From: Xestospongia muta
Taxonomy: Eukaryota > Porifera > Demospongiae > Haplosclerida > Petrosiidae
DNA: 64,000 bases
Assembly: GCA_963693285.1 (NCBI GenBank)
Contig: OY848931.1
Coordinates: 4,878,079 to 4,942,078, forward strand
Reading direction: 5' to 3'
This document shows, piece by piece, positions 1-12,564 of this stretch. Position numbers and translations under genes: made by a program. Each line of letters begins with the position of its first letter. Position 1 is the stretch's first letter. The notes beneath the pieces were generated by a model, which worked only from the letters and a program-made list of their open reading frames with translations, was not told the DNA's origin and did not search any database.

Positions 1-3000
1 TCAGTGGAGATAGCTGATATTTCAGTTGAATCTTGTGCATTGCCATTTCGCGTTGATTCTGTAATGAAAGTGAGAATTGAAAATGTGGTTTTTCGGTAAG
101 CCTGCAAAAATTGTAACTTGTAGAACATTTTATATTAAAACTTGAAATGTCAAATAATATTAATATGTATATATATTTAATTATATTTATCATTTTAGAT
201 ATTTTAAAGAGGCAGCTTTTGACATTCATAATTGTGAGTCAGTTTCTATAGTTAATAGCTATTTTCATGAAAACAAAGGAACTGGCATAATCCAAGAACC
301 TTTCAGAGGAAATACTGGAGCAGTGGCAATCACATACAGAGTTCTTCACTTTAGCTATAGCAATCCTAAAATTGAAGTTATCAATACATTGTTTATTAAC
401 AATTCAGCTTTAGCTGGCAGAAACACATTCAGATCAACTAGTAATGCATTTTATAATGGTATATTAACTGGTAGAGCTGGTGGACTAGGAGTATTTGTGG
501 ATGAAAGAAATCACAATGTCAGCATCTCCATTAATGGATGCCAATTTATTAACAATTACGCACAAGCATATGGTGGAGGATTATACTTTGTGTATAATGG
601 TTTGAATTCTCAACATATTGGTACTGTAACTAATACTACATTCATTGGTAACTCGGGTGGACTTGGCGGAGGAGGGTTTATAAACTCAGTTCAGTCAAAG
701 GGTTTACAAGGAGCACCTCATATTGTTCGATTTAAAGATTGTTATTTTGAGGGTAACCAAGGTGATGCCGGTGGAGGAATGTATTTTTATGTTATCCTTC
801 AAGGTGGTCGAGGGAATTTATTGGAGTTGGATAATTGTACGTTTGTGGGTAATAGAGGTGTACTCTCAGAGAATGAATTTGGTGCTGCTATAGCTGCTTC
901 ACTATATGAAGAATTTGAAGAGAAAGAATCGTTTCCAATTCATAATATTCATGACTGGTAAGTTGATTATTTAATATGTAAAATTAATCATTATTAACTA
1001 AATACATGTTTGAGGTTATTTGATGTTAGATACATTTTGTAACCATACCTTAAATTTATTTCTCATAAGTTAGTTAGAGCACTCAATCTACTAACATATT
1101 TGCTTACATTTGGACATAGTCACCAACTATTATGACCTTATATCGTGACTTTATGTCCTTTGACTCTTTTGAATGAGTCTTGATAGCTATTTTATGAAGC
1201 AGGTTCACAACCTTCACATGTATGCATTAGTATAGTAACCAGTAGTAACATCTCTGCATACATGCCCTTTCACTGTTTAAGACTACAAAGGTTAATAAGT
1301 TCACTGACCTGGTGATTTCATGTCTTGCACAGTATGTACTACTGTATACATAATTGATTTGCTATATATACCATCAAAATATGATGAATTATCCATTTAT
1401 AACAGTACTTTTATTAATAATATTGGAACTAATGGAATTGTTAGTCTGGGTTATCTACCATTTAATCTCTCTGGTACTAATAAGTTCATTGGCAACACTG
1501 GATCTTCTCTGAGAGTAAGTCAATACATTGATATTGTAATTGTTATCAGTTCTACTATTTGTTAGGCTATTGGTAGTCGTTTAACAATGAGTGGTGAACA
1601 GCACTTTATTAATAATACTGCTGTAGATGGAGGTGCACTCCACCTTCTTTCCTTTGCACAACTTAGACTCTTACCTGGTTTGAATATTCTCTTTCAAGGG
1701 AACTCTGGTCGGTACGTACACTCTATATGATTATTAAAAATAATTTAAACATATTATGTGGTCTTTCTTATAGGTATGGTTCAAGTATATTTGTTGATAG
1801 CATAGACAAATCCCCAGTTTTTACTAAAATTCAATATAATCCACAATGTTTTATGTTATTATATTCCAATCAACAAAGACCTCCTTCTCAATGGGACCAG
1901 GTGAAAAATAATGATAATACATATGATACAATCTAAATGTTCTCATGATAGTTATCAGGATATAGTATTATATTTTGATATAATAAGTATACCTGTATCT
2001 AATATGATATCTTTTATGATCCATTATTGTTAATTTAATAATGTAATTAGCAAATATTAAAATTCTTTTCTCCCTTCTTCCATCAAGGATGGTATTAATA
2101 TCACATTTACTGACAACACAGCATTATTTGGTTCAGTTATTTATGCTTCCAGCCTCTCTGCCTGTACCTGGACAGGATTCACTCAACCTTTCTTTAATGC
2201 TTCTTATTTTCCTGAATGGCCTATCTTTAATATCAGGTATTCATATTATATTTCTCTTTCATTACATTATCTATATTATACAGAGATGATAACAACAATA
2301 TTGGTTATACTAATCAAGACGATAAACACAAATCTATTGTTACTACAGCTGTTAATATCAGTGCTGAAACCACAGAGGTTAGTGCACAATGACTATGATA
2401 AATTTTCAGTGGTCTGTGATATTTTTAGTTGACTGGTTGGCCAGGACAAAATCTAAAACTGTCATTGAGGGCAATAGATGAATTAGGACAGCTCACAGGC
2501 TCAATTACAAGATTGTCTTTTATTCCTAACCAAAAATATCAGGTATGTTATACACTTCAAATTTTTGGTTTCAGTGATTGTAATCCATGTAGAATGCGAA
2601 CACTGATGAAATGTTAGTTCGTCTGAAACCAGATACTTTCCTGATAACTAAAGAACCATATCTCACTAACGTATCTTATTCTATTTCTAATTTCACTGAT
2701 GGCTCACTAGGCAATGTTACTATACATCAAGTTAGCTTTGCTGTTCAAAGTTTATCAGTAAGTATATGAAAAGATAGTATCATTACTTTTCTTGATTTTA
2801 TAAGAGTGCTGTAGACATCTTACCTCTTGCGAGTGAAGAATGTCTTGGTGGATATCAGCTCTCATCTCTGGACAGTAGTAACTTACTTCATAAATACTGT
2901 ACTTGTGATAACAATCAACGCCAGATAGTACTTTGTGAAGAAGACCAAGACTCCATTATTATTCAAGTATACTACACCAGATGTATAGTATCTCTATCTT

Positions 3001-4883
3001 CTGTTTCTCTCTCTAATAGTCATACCAATGGGCTACTAGATTACATGGACAAGAACCTAATCTCTATTTCTATCAATGTCCACCAGGCTATTGTCAATGT
3101 TTCTTTAATACTAGTATAGGTCCATCGTATTGTGCTTATGTCTACACTAACTCACAACCAAACAGACAATGTGCATGTGGACGAAAAGGTACAATGTAAC
3201 AATTAGTAGTTATTTACTAAGATCTGATAGGTTTGTTATGTGGAGAGTGTCCTGAAGGTCAGGGAGTAAGTGTGTTATTAAACAGATGTGTCACTTGTGG
3301 CAATTCTAAAGTTGTTCTTATTCCAGTCTTAGGTATAACTAAATATATTATTGAGTGCAGTAATAATTCTAATATTGTAGTAATTGCTGAAGTTGTAATA
3401 CTAGTTATAATAATGCTCTTAGACAAACCACTCCCGACATGGCTCTATCCATTTTTGTTCTATATCCAGGTACTGTGTACTATAGGATAATAAAATAGAT
3501 ATATTGTTTAATAATATTAGATAGCACCATTTATAACACTACATTTACCAGAGACTTTTCTAACTGGAGGAAAATATGTAAGATCAAATTACAAACACTC
3601 TTCTTATACTTATCTCTTTCTGATCCTCTAGTTGTATTATTTATCTAGTGCTTTAAGTTTTTATTTTCCTTATGATTTTTGTGTTTATGGTAACCTAAGC
3701 ATTGTAGTATCCTATGGCCTGAGGTTTCTGCCACTTGTGACATCAATTGTTGTTGTGACTTTAATAATTATGTTAAAGTAAGACTTATCCTTATAGTCAA
3801 TCAATCATTATTGACCTTTATACTTTCTCTCTCTCCTCATATCAGTTCATATTGTGCAGGGAAAACATGCAGAGGGTATACAGTGCCCACACTTAAGTTA
3901 CACGGAGCATGGACAATATTGTTACTAGTGTATACTCATAGTGTTTATACAGCATTTAGTATCTTAAACTGTCCTAAAATTGCTCACTACAAACATGTAA
4001 ATAATACACTATATAATATCATTGTAATGCTATAAATACATTAGGTATGGTATCTGAATGGTGAAATTGAATGCTTTACTAATGGACATGCTTTCATAGG
4101 AGGGATAGCTGTTCTTGTTTTAATATTAACAGTACTATTTCTACCTGGTCTCTCAGTTCTAACATATAAAGATTACAGACGTGTAAGAAGCCATTGTTTA
4201 GTTAAGATTATTATAATTATGTAGATGTATGGGTGGCTATTTAGAATGAGTTTATCTCTAAAACAACCATTTAATATTAAATTACCATGGTGGTGTGGTA
4301 TAGAATTGGGAAGACGTTTCATTCTGATGTTGGTTCTTATTCTATTTCCTGGAAATACAGTTAGTCCTGATAATACTAGTATAATTTATATATTATTATT
4401 ATTATTTGTTAGATTGTTATTTTGATGATTGTCATAATATGGATTATGATCTATGGTTATATCAAACCTTACAAAGACAAGAAAGTCAACTATCTTGAAT
4501 TAACTGTTTTGACTATATTATTTGCTGTCCTAGTCCTACACACTAACCCTTCACTTCAAGATAATTTAGCTATTTTTCCAGAGAACAATACATCAACGAC
4601 ATATAATACATTAGACTGTGGAAAGGAGGTTGTTCACTTTATAACTCCCTTAGCTAAACTGTTACTTGTGGGTTACTATACACCACTTGTTTTAATGGTG
4701 TTTGTCTTTATTGTTGTATTTCTGGTGATAATTAGAAATTGGTATCGACAGTTTCGTTTTAATCGATTAACTTCATTTGAAGAGATAGAAGTTGAAATTC
4801 CAATGAAATGTAATGATCATGTTATTAGTTATTACTTAGCTTTTGATGACCATGAAGCTCTTTTAACTCCTATAAATCAATAA
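1..4883 (+). CDS. Pmp-like beta-helix multipass receptor-like protein, copy 1 (5' partial)
   Basis: This gene has the same intron-exon plan as the next gene, and every internal exon has the same length. Exons: <1-95, 199-957, 1406-1514, 1566-1711, 1774-1900, 2088-2236, 2284-2377, 2429-2542, 2593-2757, 2805-2966, 3020-3188, 3231-3469, 3521-3577, 3632-3777, 3846-3996, 4045-4182, 4225-4359, 4413-4883. The missing 5' part should be about 390 bases holding the signal peptide. Exon 2 carries FxxN and GG(G/A) motifs such as FINNYA..GGGLYF and FEGNQGDAGGGMYF, typical of chlamydial-Pmp-type right-handed beta-helices. A Cys-rich stalk (CGECPEG...) and 7-8 hydrophobic segments follow. The ectodomain and membrane part nearly match copy 2, but the last ~48 residues after the final membrane segment differ strongly. 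Ligand and function are unknown; a cell-surface receptor or channel-like role is an inference. Confidence 0.8.
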
Positions 4884-4902
4884 TAATTATTTGTAAATTG
4901 AT

Positions 4903-4941
<39 letters not shown>

Positions 4942-4942
4942 A
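4903..4942. repeat. (TA)n/(TG)n microsatellite
   Basis: A run of TA dinucleotides is followed by TG dinucleotides in the 235-bp gap between the stop of receptor copy 1 and the start of copy 2. The rest of that gap is AT-rich and must contain the copy-1 3' end and the copy-2 promoter. Confidence 0.9.
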
Positions 4943-5118
4943 TAATTTTGTTAATTTGAAATTATGTGTGTTTAATAACTTATAGATGAAGGCTTTATTT
5001 ACTAACAAAAATTATAAACTAAGATATCAAGGATGTTTTGGATTTTTGTTAAAACAACCCCTTGCTTTTTGAGGTGTGGCTTTGATGGGTAGCTTTCTGC
5101 TGCATCACTCACACCAAT

Positions 5119-6955
5119 ATGTATCGTTTGCTGTTCCTGATCTGTTGTTGGCTGGTTCCAGTGAATTGTGTCTCTAATTGTAACAATGATAGCACCATCT
5201 TTTATCTCTTGATTACTGGAGGAGGATTTAGTCATCACTGTATTAATAGCACGTCTATCAACTGTACTTTTAACAGTCTACAAAATGGATTGAACTTTGC
5301 TGCTTCTTTAAATGGACCTTGTAACGTTGTAAATGTTCAGTTAGCACCTGGTGAACACATAATATCTCATCCAGTGTTGTTATGGAGTTCAGTTAGCATT
5401 AACAGTCTCAGTCATAACATATATGACACTACTATCAAGTGTGTTTTCCAACAATCTCAAGTACCTGACTCAATACAACATTCACTGTACTTCAATCAGA
5501 GTACATCAGTGGAGATAGCTGATATTTCAGTTGAATCTTGTGCATTGCCATTTCGTGTTGATTCTGTAATGAAAGTGAGAATTGAAAATGTGGTTTTTCG
5601 GTAAGCCTGCAAAAATAGTAACTTGTAGAACATTTTACATTAAAACTTAAAATGTCAAAAAAACTCTTAGTATATGTGAAAGTGTTAAAACACTTAAAAA
5701 CAGTTTTGTCCATCAATAGTTGTGCATATTATAGCAGCTATATGTATACAAAACTGTTTTTGTTATGTTTTAACAGTTGTCTTTTTTCTTCATAAATCAT
5801 GTCACGAATGCTTTGCCAGAGGTGGTCATTTTTTGCAAACCAGGTCACACATATATAATATATTTAATTATATTTATCATTTTAGATATTTTAAAGAGGC
5901 AGCTTTTGACATTCATAATTGTGAGTCAGTTTCTATAGTTAATAGCTATTTTCAAGAAAACAAAGGAACTGGCATAATCCAAGAACCTTTCAGAGGAAAT
6001 ACTGGAGCAGTGGCAATCACATACAGTGATATTGACTATAATTATGGCAATATAAAAATTAAAGTCATCAACACATCTTTCATTAATAATTCAGCTTTAA
6101 CTAACAACAGGACATTCAGATCAACTAGTGATGCATTTTATGATGGTATATTAACTGGCAGAGCTGGTGGATTAGGAGTATTTGTCAATAAAAGAGATCA
6201 CAATGTTATTATCTCTATTGATGGATGCCAATTTATTAACAACTATGCTAGAATTTATGGTGGAGGATTATACTTTGTGTACCATGGTTTGAATTCTCAA
6301 CATATTGGTATTGTAACTAATACTACATTCATTGGTAACTCGGGTGGACTTGGTGCAGGTGGATTTGTTAGTTCTGTACTGTCAAAAGGTTTACAAGAAG
6401 GACCTCATATTGTTCGATTTAAAGATTGTTATTTTGAGGGTAACCAAGGTGATGCCGGTGGAGGAATGTATTTTTATGTCATCCTTCAAGGTGGTCGAGG
6501 GAATTTATTGGAGTTGGATAATTGTACATTTGTGGGTAATAGAGGTGTACTCTCAGAGAATGAATTTGGTGCTGCTATAGCTGCTTCACTATATGAAAAA
6601 TTTCAAGAGAAAGAATCGTTTCCAATTAATAATATTCACAACTGGTAAGTTGATTGTTTAAATAAACCTGTAACTACATTTCCTATCAATGACATAGCTA
6701 TAGGTTTGTCTATTATTTTAAAGCATTTCTTTTATAATTGATACATGTTTAAGTGTCTGTAAAAACTCTATGGTTGATTTAATAGTATTATTTAGCAGGC
6801 TGATGTTTGATAACAAATTGAAAGTAAATTTCATATTGTTTTGATTGCTAATGTACTATAGTATTGAATATTTATGTAGCTATTATTATCAGAACTGATT
6901 ATGATTTACTTTTATTCTTAGACCAAATAAGATGCTAGCTGGGCCAGGGTTGTTA

Positions 6956-7002
<47 letters not shown>

Positions 7003-10000
7003 GGGCTGCATAAATTATATCTCAGTTTAAAAACAGTAGATAACTTGAAATCCAAAATTTAGTAAGCATCTTATTTAAAATTTTCTTACATACATGCAAG
7101 TGGTTTTAATGGTTAAGCTTACCCCTTTTCTATATGTACGTAGAACCTACTCCTATTCTACGTAAAACCTACCCTATTCTATGCGTAAATATAGCCTATC
7201 CCTATTCTATATGTACGTAGATTCTATGAGTACATATAGCCTACACCTACTCTATTATTACATATAGCCTACACCTACTCTATTATTACGTATAGCCTAC
7301 ACCTACTCTATTATTACGTATAGCCACACCTACTCTATTATTATGTATAGCTTACACCTATTCTATTATTACGTATAGCCTACACCTACTCTATTATTAC
7401 GTATAGCCTACACCTACTCTATTATTATGTAGAACCTACACCTACTCTACTATTATTGATAGAACTGGTCCCTATTCGCAAATCAGGTCACAAATGATTT
7501 TTTATGATAATGCATTTTTATATTTACAAATAAAAATAAACATAAGCATAACTTTGTCTAGTCTCTTGTTAAAACAACTCACCGTATGTTATTGATTTAT
7601 CAGTAGTTTCATTTTTGACAATAGATTCAGTATTTGATTTGAAAATTGACATCATCACAGCTTACTGTTGCCATTTAGAGTTGTAATTTATTAAGTAGGT
7701 AAATTTCACAATTCTTGTGTTCTATAACATATAGAAAGAAAACACAAATATTGTTTTAGTTAGTGTTATAAAGATCAATGACTACTGTCATAATATATAT
7801 GGTAGTACTATGTGAATAATATTAGAGTAAAATAAATACTTTCCATTTATAATAGTACTTTTATTAATAATACTGGAACTAATGGAATTGTTAGTCTGGG
7901 TTATCTACCATTTAATCTCTCTGGTACTAATAAGTTCATTGGCAACACTGGATCTTCTCTGAGAGTAAGTCAATACATTGATATTGTAATTGTTATCAGT
8001 TCTACTATTTGTTAGGCTATTGGTAGTCGTTTAACAATGAGTGGTGAACAGTACTTTATTAATAATACTGCTGTAGATGGAGGTGCACTCCACCTTCTTT
8101 CTTTTGCACAACTTAGACTCTTGCCTGGTTTGAATATACTCTTTCAAGGGAACTCTGGTCGGTACGTACACTCTATATGATTATTAAAAATAATTTAAAC
8201 ATATTATGTGGTCTTTCTTATAGGTATGGTTCAAGTATATTTGTTGATAGTATAGACAAATCCCCAGTTTTTACTAAAATTCAATACAATCCACAATGTT
8301 TTATGTTATTATATTCCAATCAACAAAGACCTCCTTCTCAATGGGACCAGGTGAGAAAACATGACACATTTTAACAATTTGTTAAAAATGGACACGTATA
8401 TTTATGCCTTTAAATTAATACTTTATTTATCTTTTTACAGGATGGTATTAAAATCACATTTACTGATAACACAGCATTATTTGGTTCAGCTATTTTTGCC
8501 TCCAGCCTCTCTGCTTGTACCTGGACAGGACTTACTCAACCTTTCTTTAATGCTTCTTATTTTCCTGAATGGCCCATCTTTAATATCAGGTATTCGTGTA
8601 TGCAATAATATACTTCTCCTTTTGTTAAACTGTTATACAGAGATGATAACAACAATATTGGTTATACATATCAAGACGATAGACACAAATCTATTGTTAC
8701 TACAGCTGTCAATATCAACGCTGATTCCACAGAGGTTAGAGTGTTTATGACATTCTTGTATTGAGAATTGTTGTTAGTTGACTGGTTGGCCAGGACAAAA
8801 TCTAAAACTGTCATTGAGGGCAATAGATGAATTAGGACAGCTCACAGGCTCAATTACAAGATTATCTTTTATTCCCAACCAAAAATATCAGGTATATTAT
8901 ATAGTTTTTGTTTCAATGATTGTAATCCATGTAGAATGTGAACACTGATGAAATGTTAGTTCGCCTGAAGCCAAATACTTTCTTGATAACTAAAGAACCA
9001 TATCTCACTAACATATCTTATTCTATTTCTAATTTCACTGATGGCTCACTAGGCAATGTTACTATACAACAAGTTAGCTTTGCTGTTCAAAGTTTATCAG
9101 TAAGTATATGAAAAGATAGTATCATTACTTTTCTTGATTTTAAAAGAGTGCTGTGGACATCTTACCTCTTGCGAGTGAAGAATGTCTTGGTGGATATCAG
9201 CTCTCATCTCTGGACAGTAGTCACTTACTTCATAAATACTGTACTTGTGATAACAATCAACGCCAGATAGTACTTTGTGAAGAAGACCAAGACTCCATTA
9301 TTATTCAAGTATACTACACTAGATGTATAGTATCTCTATCTTCTGTTTCTTTCTCTAATAGTCATACCAATGGGCTACTAGATTACATGGACAAGAACCT
9401 AATCTCTATTTCTATCAATGTCCACCAGGCTATTGTCAATGTTTCTTTAATACTAGTATAGGTCCATCGTATTGTGCTTATGTCTACACTAACTCACAAC
9501 CAAACAGACAATGTGCATGTGGACGAAAAGGTACAAAGTAACAATTAGTAGTTATTTACTAAGATCTGATAGGTTTGTTATGTGGAGAGTGTCCTGAAGG
9601 TCAGGGAGTAAGTGTGTTATTAAACAGATGTATCACTTGTGCCAATTCTAAAGTTGTTCTTATTCCAGTCTTAGGTATAACTAAATATATTATTGAGTGC
9701 AGTATTAATTCTACTATCGTAGTAATTGCTGAAGTTGTAATACTAGTTATAATAATGGTGTTAGACAAACCACTCCCAACATGGCTCTATCCATTTTTGT
9801 TCTATATCCAGGTACTGTGTATTATGGGATAATAAAATAGATATATTGTTTAATAATATTAGATAGCACCATTTATAACACTACATTTTCCAGAGACTTT
9901 TCTAACTGGAGGAAAATATGTAAGATCAAATTACAAACACTCTTCTTATACTTATCTCTTTCTGATCCTCTAGTTGTATTATTTATCTAGTGCTTTAAGT

Positions 10001-11218
10001 CTTTATTTTCCTTATGATTTTTGTGTTTATGATAACCTAAGCATTGTAGTATCCTATGGCTTGAGGTTTCTGCCACTTGTGACATCAATTGTTGTTGTGA
10101 CTTTAATAATTATGTTGAAGTAAGAACTATCCTTGTAGTCAATCAATCATTATTGACCTTGATACTTTCTCTCTTCATATCAGTTCATATTGTGCAGGGA
10201 AAACATGCAGAGGGTATACAGTGCCCACACTTAAGTTACATGGACCATGGACAGTATTGTTACTAGTGTATACTCATAGTGTTTATACAGCATTTAGTAT
10301 CTTAAACTGTCCTAAAATTGCTCACTACAAACATGTAAATAATACACTATATAATATCATTGTAATGCTATAAATACATTAGGTATGGTATCTGAATGGT
10401 GAAATTGAATGCTTTACTAATGGACATACTTTCATAGGAGGGATAGCTGTTCTTGTTTTAATATTAACAGTACTATTTCTACCTGGTCTCTCAGTTCTAA
10501 CATATAAAGATTACAGACGTGTAAGAAGCCATTGTTTAGTTAAGATTATTATAATTATGTAGATGTATGGGTGGCTATTTAGAATGAGTTTATCTCTAAA
10601 ACAACCATTTAATATTAAATTACCATGGTGGTGTGGTATAGAATTGGGAAGACGTTTCATTCTGATGTTGGTTCTTACTCTATTTCCTGGAAATACAGTT
10701 AGTCCTGATAACACTAGTATAATTTATATATTATTATTATTTGTTAGATTGTTATTTTGATGATTGTCATAATATGGATTATGATCTATGGTTATATCAA
10801 ACCTTACAAAGACAAGAAAGTCAACTATCTTGAATTAACTGTTCTGACTATATTATTTGCTGTCCTAGTCTTACACACTAATCCTTCACTTCAAGATAAT
10901 TTAGCTATTTTTCCAGAGAATAATACATCAACGACATATAATACATTAGACTGTGGAAAGGAGGTTGTTCACTTTATAACTCCCTTAGCTAAACTATTAC
11001 TTGTGGGTTACTATACACCACTTGTTTTAATGGTGTTTGTCTTTATTGTTGTATTCCTGGTAATAGTTGGAAGTTGGCAGATTGAGCGTCATCGTATTAA
11101 TAAGCAAAATCCAAGGGAAGAGATGGAAATTGAAATTCCAATGACAAGCACTGACCATATTGTTACTCAATACATAGAGTTTGATGAACAGGAAACTTTT
11201 TCAAATAATTTGAGTTAA
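5119..11218 (+). CDS. Pmp-like beta-helix multipass receptor-like protein, copy 2 (complete)
   Basis: Eighteen exons: 5119-5600, 5886-6644, 7856-7964, 8016-8161, 8224-8350, 8441-8589, 8641-8734, 8778-8891, 8935-9099, 9147-9308, 9362-9530, 9573-9811, 9863-9919, 9974-10119, 10184-10334, 10383-10520, 10563-10697, 10748-11218. They join in phase to 3,813 nt (1,270 aa). The start codon opens a hydrophobic signal peptide (MYRLLFLICCWLVPVNC). Residues ~160-590 carry repeated FxxN / GG(A/G)(L/I) beta-helix motifs. Residues ~717-850 are Cys-rich (CPPGYCQCF, CGECPEG). About 865-1221 contain 7-8 hydrophobic segments, and ~49 residues of charged tail follow. The domain order suggests a secreted-side beta-helix on a multipass anchor; I do not recognise a named family. 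The introns exclude bacterial contamination. The stop lies only 77 bp before the next gene's ATG. Confidence 0.82.
5658..5858. mobile_element. MITE-like hairpin insertion in intron 1 of receptor copy 2
   Basis: Intron 1 is 103 bp in copy 1 but 285 bp in copy 2. The extra ~200 bp has near-perfect inverted arms at about 5681-5710 and 5750-5779; their core is aaaaacagttttgt and its complement. The element ends with tgcaaaccaggtcaca, and a close match (cgcaaatcaggtcaca) recurs at about 7477-7493 in intron 2 of the same gene. A small non-autonomous DNA transposon is the simplest reading; no target-site duplication was established. Confidence 0.45.
6957..7000. repeat. (TA)n microsatellite in intron 2 of receptor copy 2
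   Basis: A pure TA run within the 1.2-kb intron 2. The corresponding intron of copy 1 is only 448 bp and lacks it. Confidence 0.9.
7231..7465. repeat. 28-bp minisatellite in intron 2 of receptor copy 2
   Basis: About eight tandem copies of a 28-bp unit that includes tatagcctacacctactct followed by attattacg, with more degenerate copies leftwards to about 7130. Each good unit contains the palindrome tacgta or a one-base variant. Copy 1 has no such array, so it arose or was inserted after the gene duplication. Confidence 0.85.
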
Positions 11219-11295
11219 TTTTTAGTTATAAAAAATTATTTATCTGACAACGTGTGGGTGGTATTTGTATAGGTTGTTAAATGGTCTGATCTGTC

Positions 11296-12564
11296 ATGGT
11301 GTCTACTAATACTAACAAACTTCTCAATCCTCGTACAACTCATTATGAGTTCCTGGGACCTCTAGGTACCACTATTATGACTATTGGGCTTCCAGTGACT
11401 GTAATTGGACTCTATGCTTTTTGTAATAAAACTGGCTGCGATCTTGTTCCTAGTCGAATACCTCTTTGGAGTGAATTCTGGCATCCTTTAGCTTTCCTGA
11501 TTTTTGTGATCTGGTTTGTCTTTAATATTGTTATCTACTTATCTCCTCTAGGACGTGTTGTCAAGGGATCACGGCTACGTGATGGAACCACTTTGAAATA
11601 CAAACTAAATGGAATATATGCTTTCATTTTAGCTCACCTTTTATTTGTATTAGTTTATTGTTATTATAAACTACCTATCAGCTTCTTATACCACCATTAT
11701 CTTGCATTTGCAATGGCTGCTATAGTTTTTTCCTTTCTCTTTTCTTTTTATCTTTATGTACGTTCTTTCTATCCAGGAACCCTACTTGCTCTTGGCGGTA
11801 ATAGTGGCAACTTTTTCTATGATTTCTTTATGGGGCGAGAACTTAATCCTCGTATTGGGATACTAGACTGGAAAGTGTTTTGTGAGTTGCGTCCTGGTCT
11901 TATTGGATGGGTTATTATCAACTATTGTATGATGGCTGCACAGTATGAAAAACTTGGTTACGTCTCTGCCTCAATGATTCTTGTCTGTGTTTTCCAGTCC
12001 TGGTATGTTCTTGATGCTCTTTGGTTTGAGGAAGCCATTTTGACAACTATGGATATTGTTCATGATGGATTTGGATTCATGTTGGCATTTGGAGATTTGG
12101 CTTGGGTCCCTTTCACATACAGTCTTCAAGCTCGCTATTTAGTTGATCATCCAACATCTCTACAGTGGTGGGCCATCATTGCTATTATAGCTTTGAAAGT
12201 ACTAGGTTATGCTATTTTTCGTGGAGCCAACTCTCAGAAAGACCAGTTTCGTCGAAACCCACAACACCCGTCAGTTCAGCACCTTGAGACTCTTCCTACA
12301 CAACGTGGTACAAAATTGCTAATATCAGGGTGGTGGGGTATATGTCGTCACCCAAACTATGTGGGTGATTTAGTGATGGCTTTATCTTGGTCTCTTCCCT
12401 GTGGTATGAAAAATATTCTGCCATATTTTTATGTTGTTTATTTTACTTTCCTTCTTATACATCGTCAATTGAGAGATGAAGGCAACTGTCGAAAGAAGTA
12501 TGGAAAAGACTGGGATAAATATTGCCAGTTAGTAAAGTGGAGACTGATCCCTGGATTGTATTAG
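11296..12564 (+). CDS. TM7SF2: Delta(14)-sterol reductase (TM7SF2/LBR/ERG24 family)
   Basis: A single-exon gene of 422 aa, an integral ER or nuclear-envelope membrane enzyme. It reduces the C14-C15 double bond of sterol intermediates with NADPH, after CYP51 14-alpha-demethylation. Both ERG4/ERG24 family signatures are present: GNFFYDFFMGRELNPR at residues ~172-187 and LLISGWWGICRHPNYVGD at ~341-358. The phrases ELRPGLIGW, HDGFGFMLAFGDLAWVPF and FRGANSQK favour LBR/TM7SF2 over the related DHCR7 (C7 reductase). It begins at EFLGPLG, without the N-terminal Tudor region of vertebrate LBR, so it is the reductase-only form. Many hydrophobic segments span the chain. ATG 11296 is in good context, and the upstream ATG at 11281 stops at once. 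It lies 77 bp after the receptor copy-2 stop on the same strand. A possible AATAAA lies near 12642. Confidence 0.93.
   Translation: MVSTNTNKLLNPRTTHYEFLGPLGTTIMTIGLPVTVIGLYAFCNKTGCDLVPSRIPLWSEFWHPLAFLIFVIWFVFNIVIYLSPLGRVVKGSRLRDGTTLKYKLNGIYAFILAHLLFVLVYCYYKLPISFLYHHYLAFAMAAIVFSFLFSFYLYVRSFYPGTLLALGGNSGNFFYDFFMGRELNPRIGILDWKVFCELRPGLIGWVIINYCMMAAQYEKLGYVSASMILVCVFQSWYVLDALWFEEAILTTMDIVHDGFGFMLAFGDLAWVPFTYSLQARYLVDHPTSLQWWAIIAIIALKVLGYAIFRGANSQKDQFRRNPQHPSVQHLETLPTQRGTKLLISGWWGICRHPNYVGDLVMALSWSLPCGMKNILPYFYVVYFTFLLIHRQLRDEGNCRKKYGKDWDKYCQLVKWRLIPGLY

Noticed and set aside
323..961. The 212-aa frame as a separate gene
   Set aside because: It is the interior of exon 2 of receptor copy 1; the frame is open upstream to an acceptor at 198 and ends at a donor at 958.
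1..11218. Bacterial contamination, suggested by Pmp-like repeats
   Set aside because: Both copies have 17 introns with GT-AG ends and matching phases, and flank typical animal genes.
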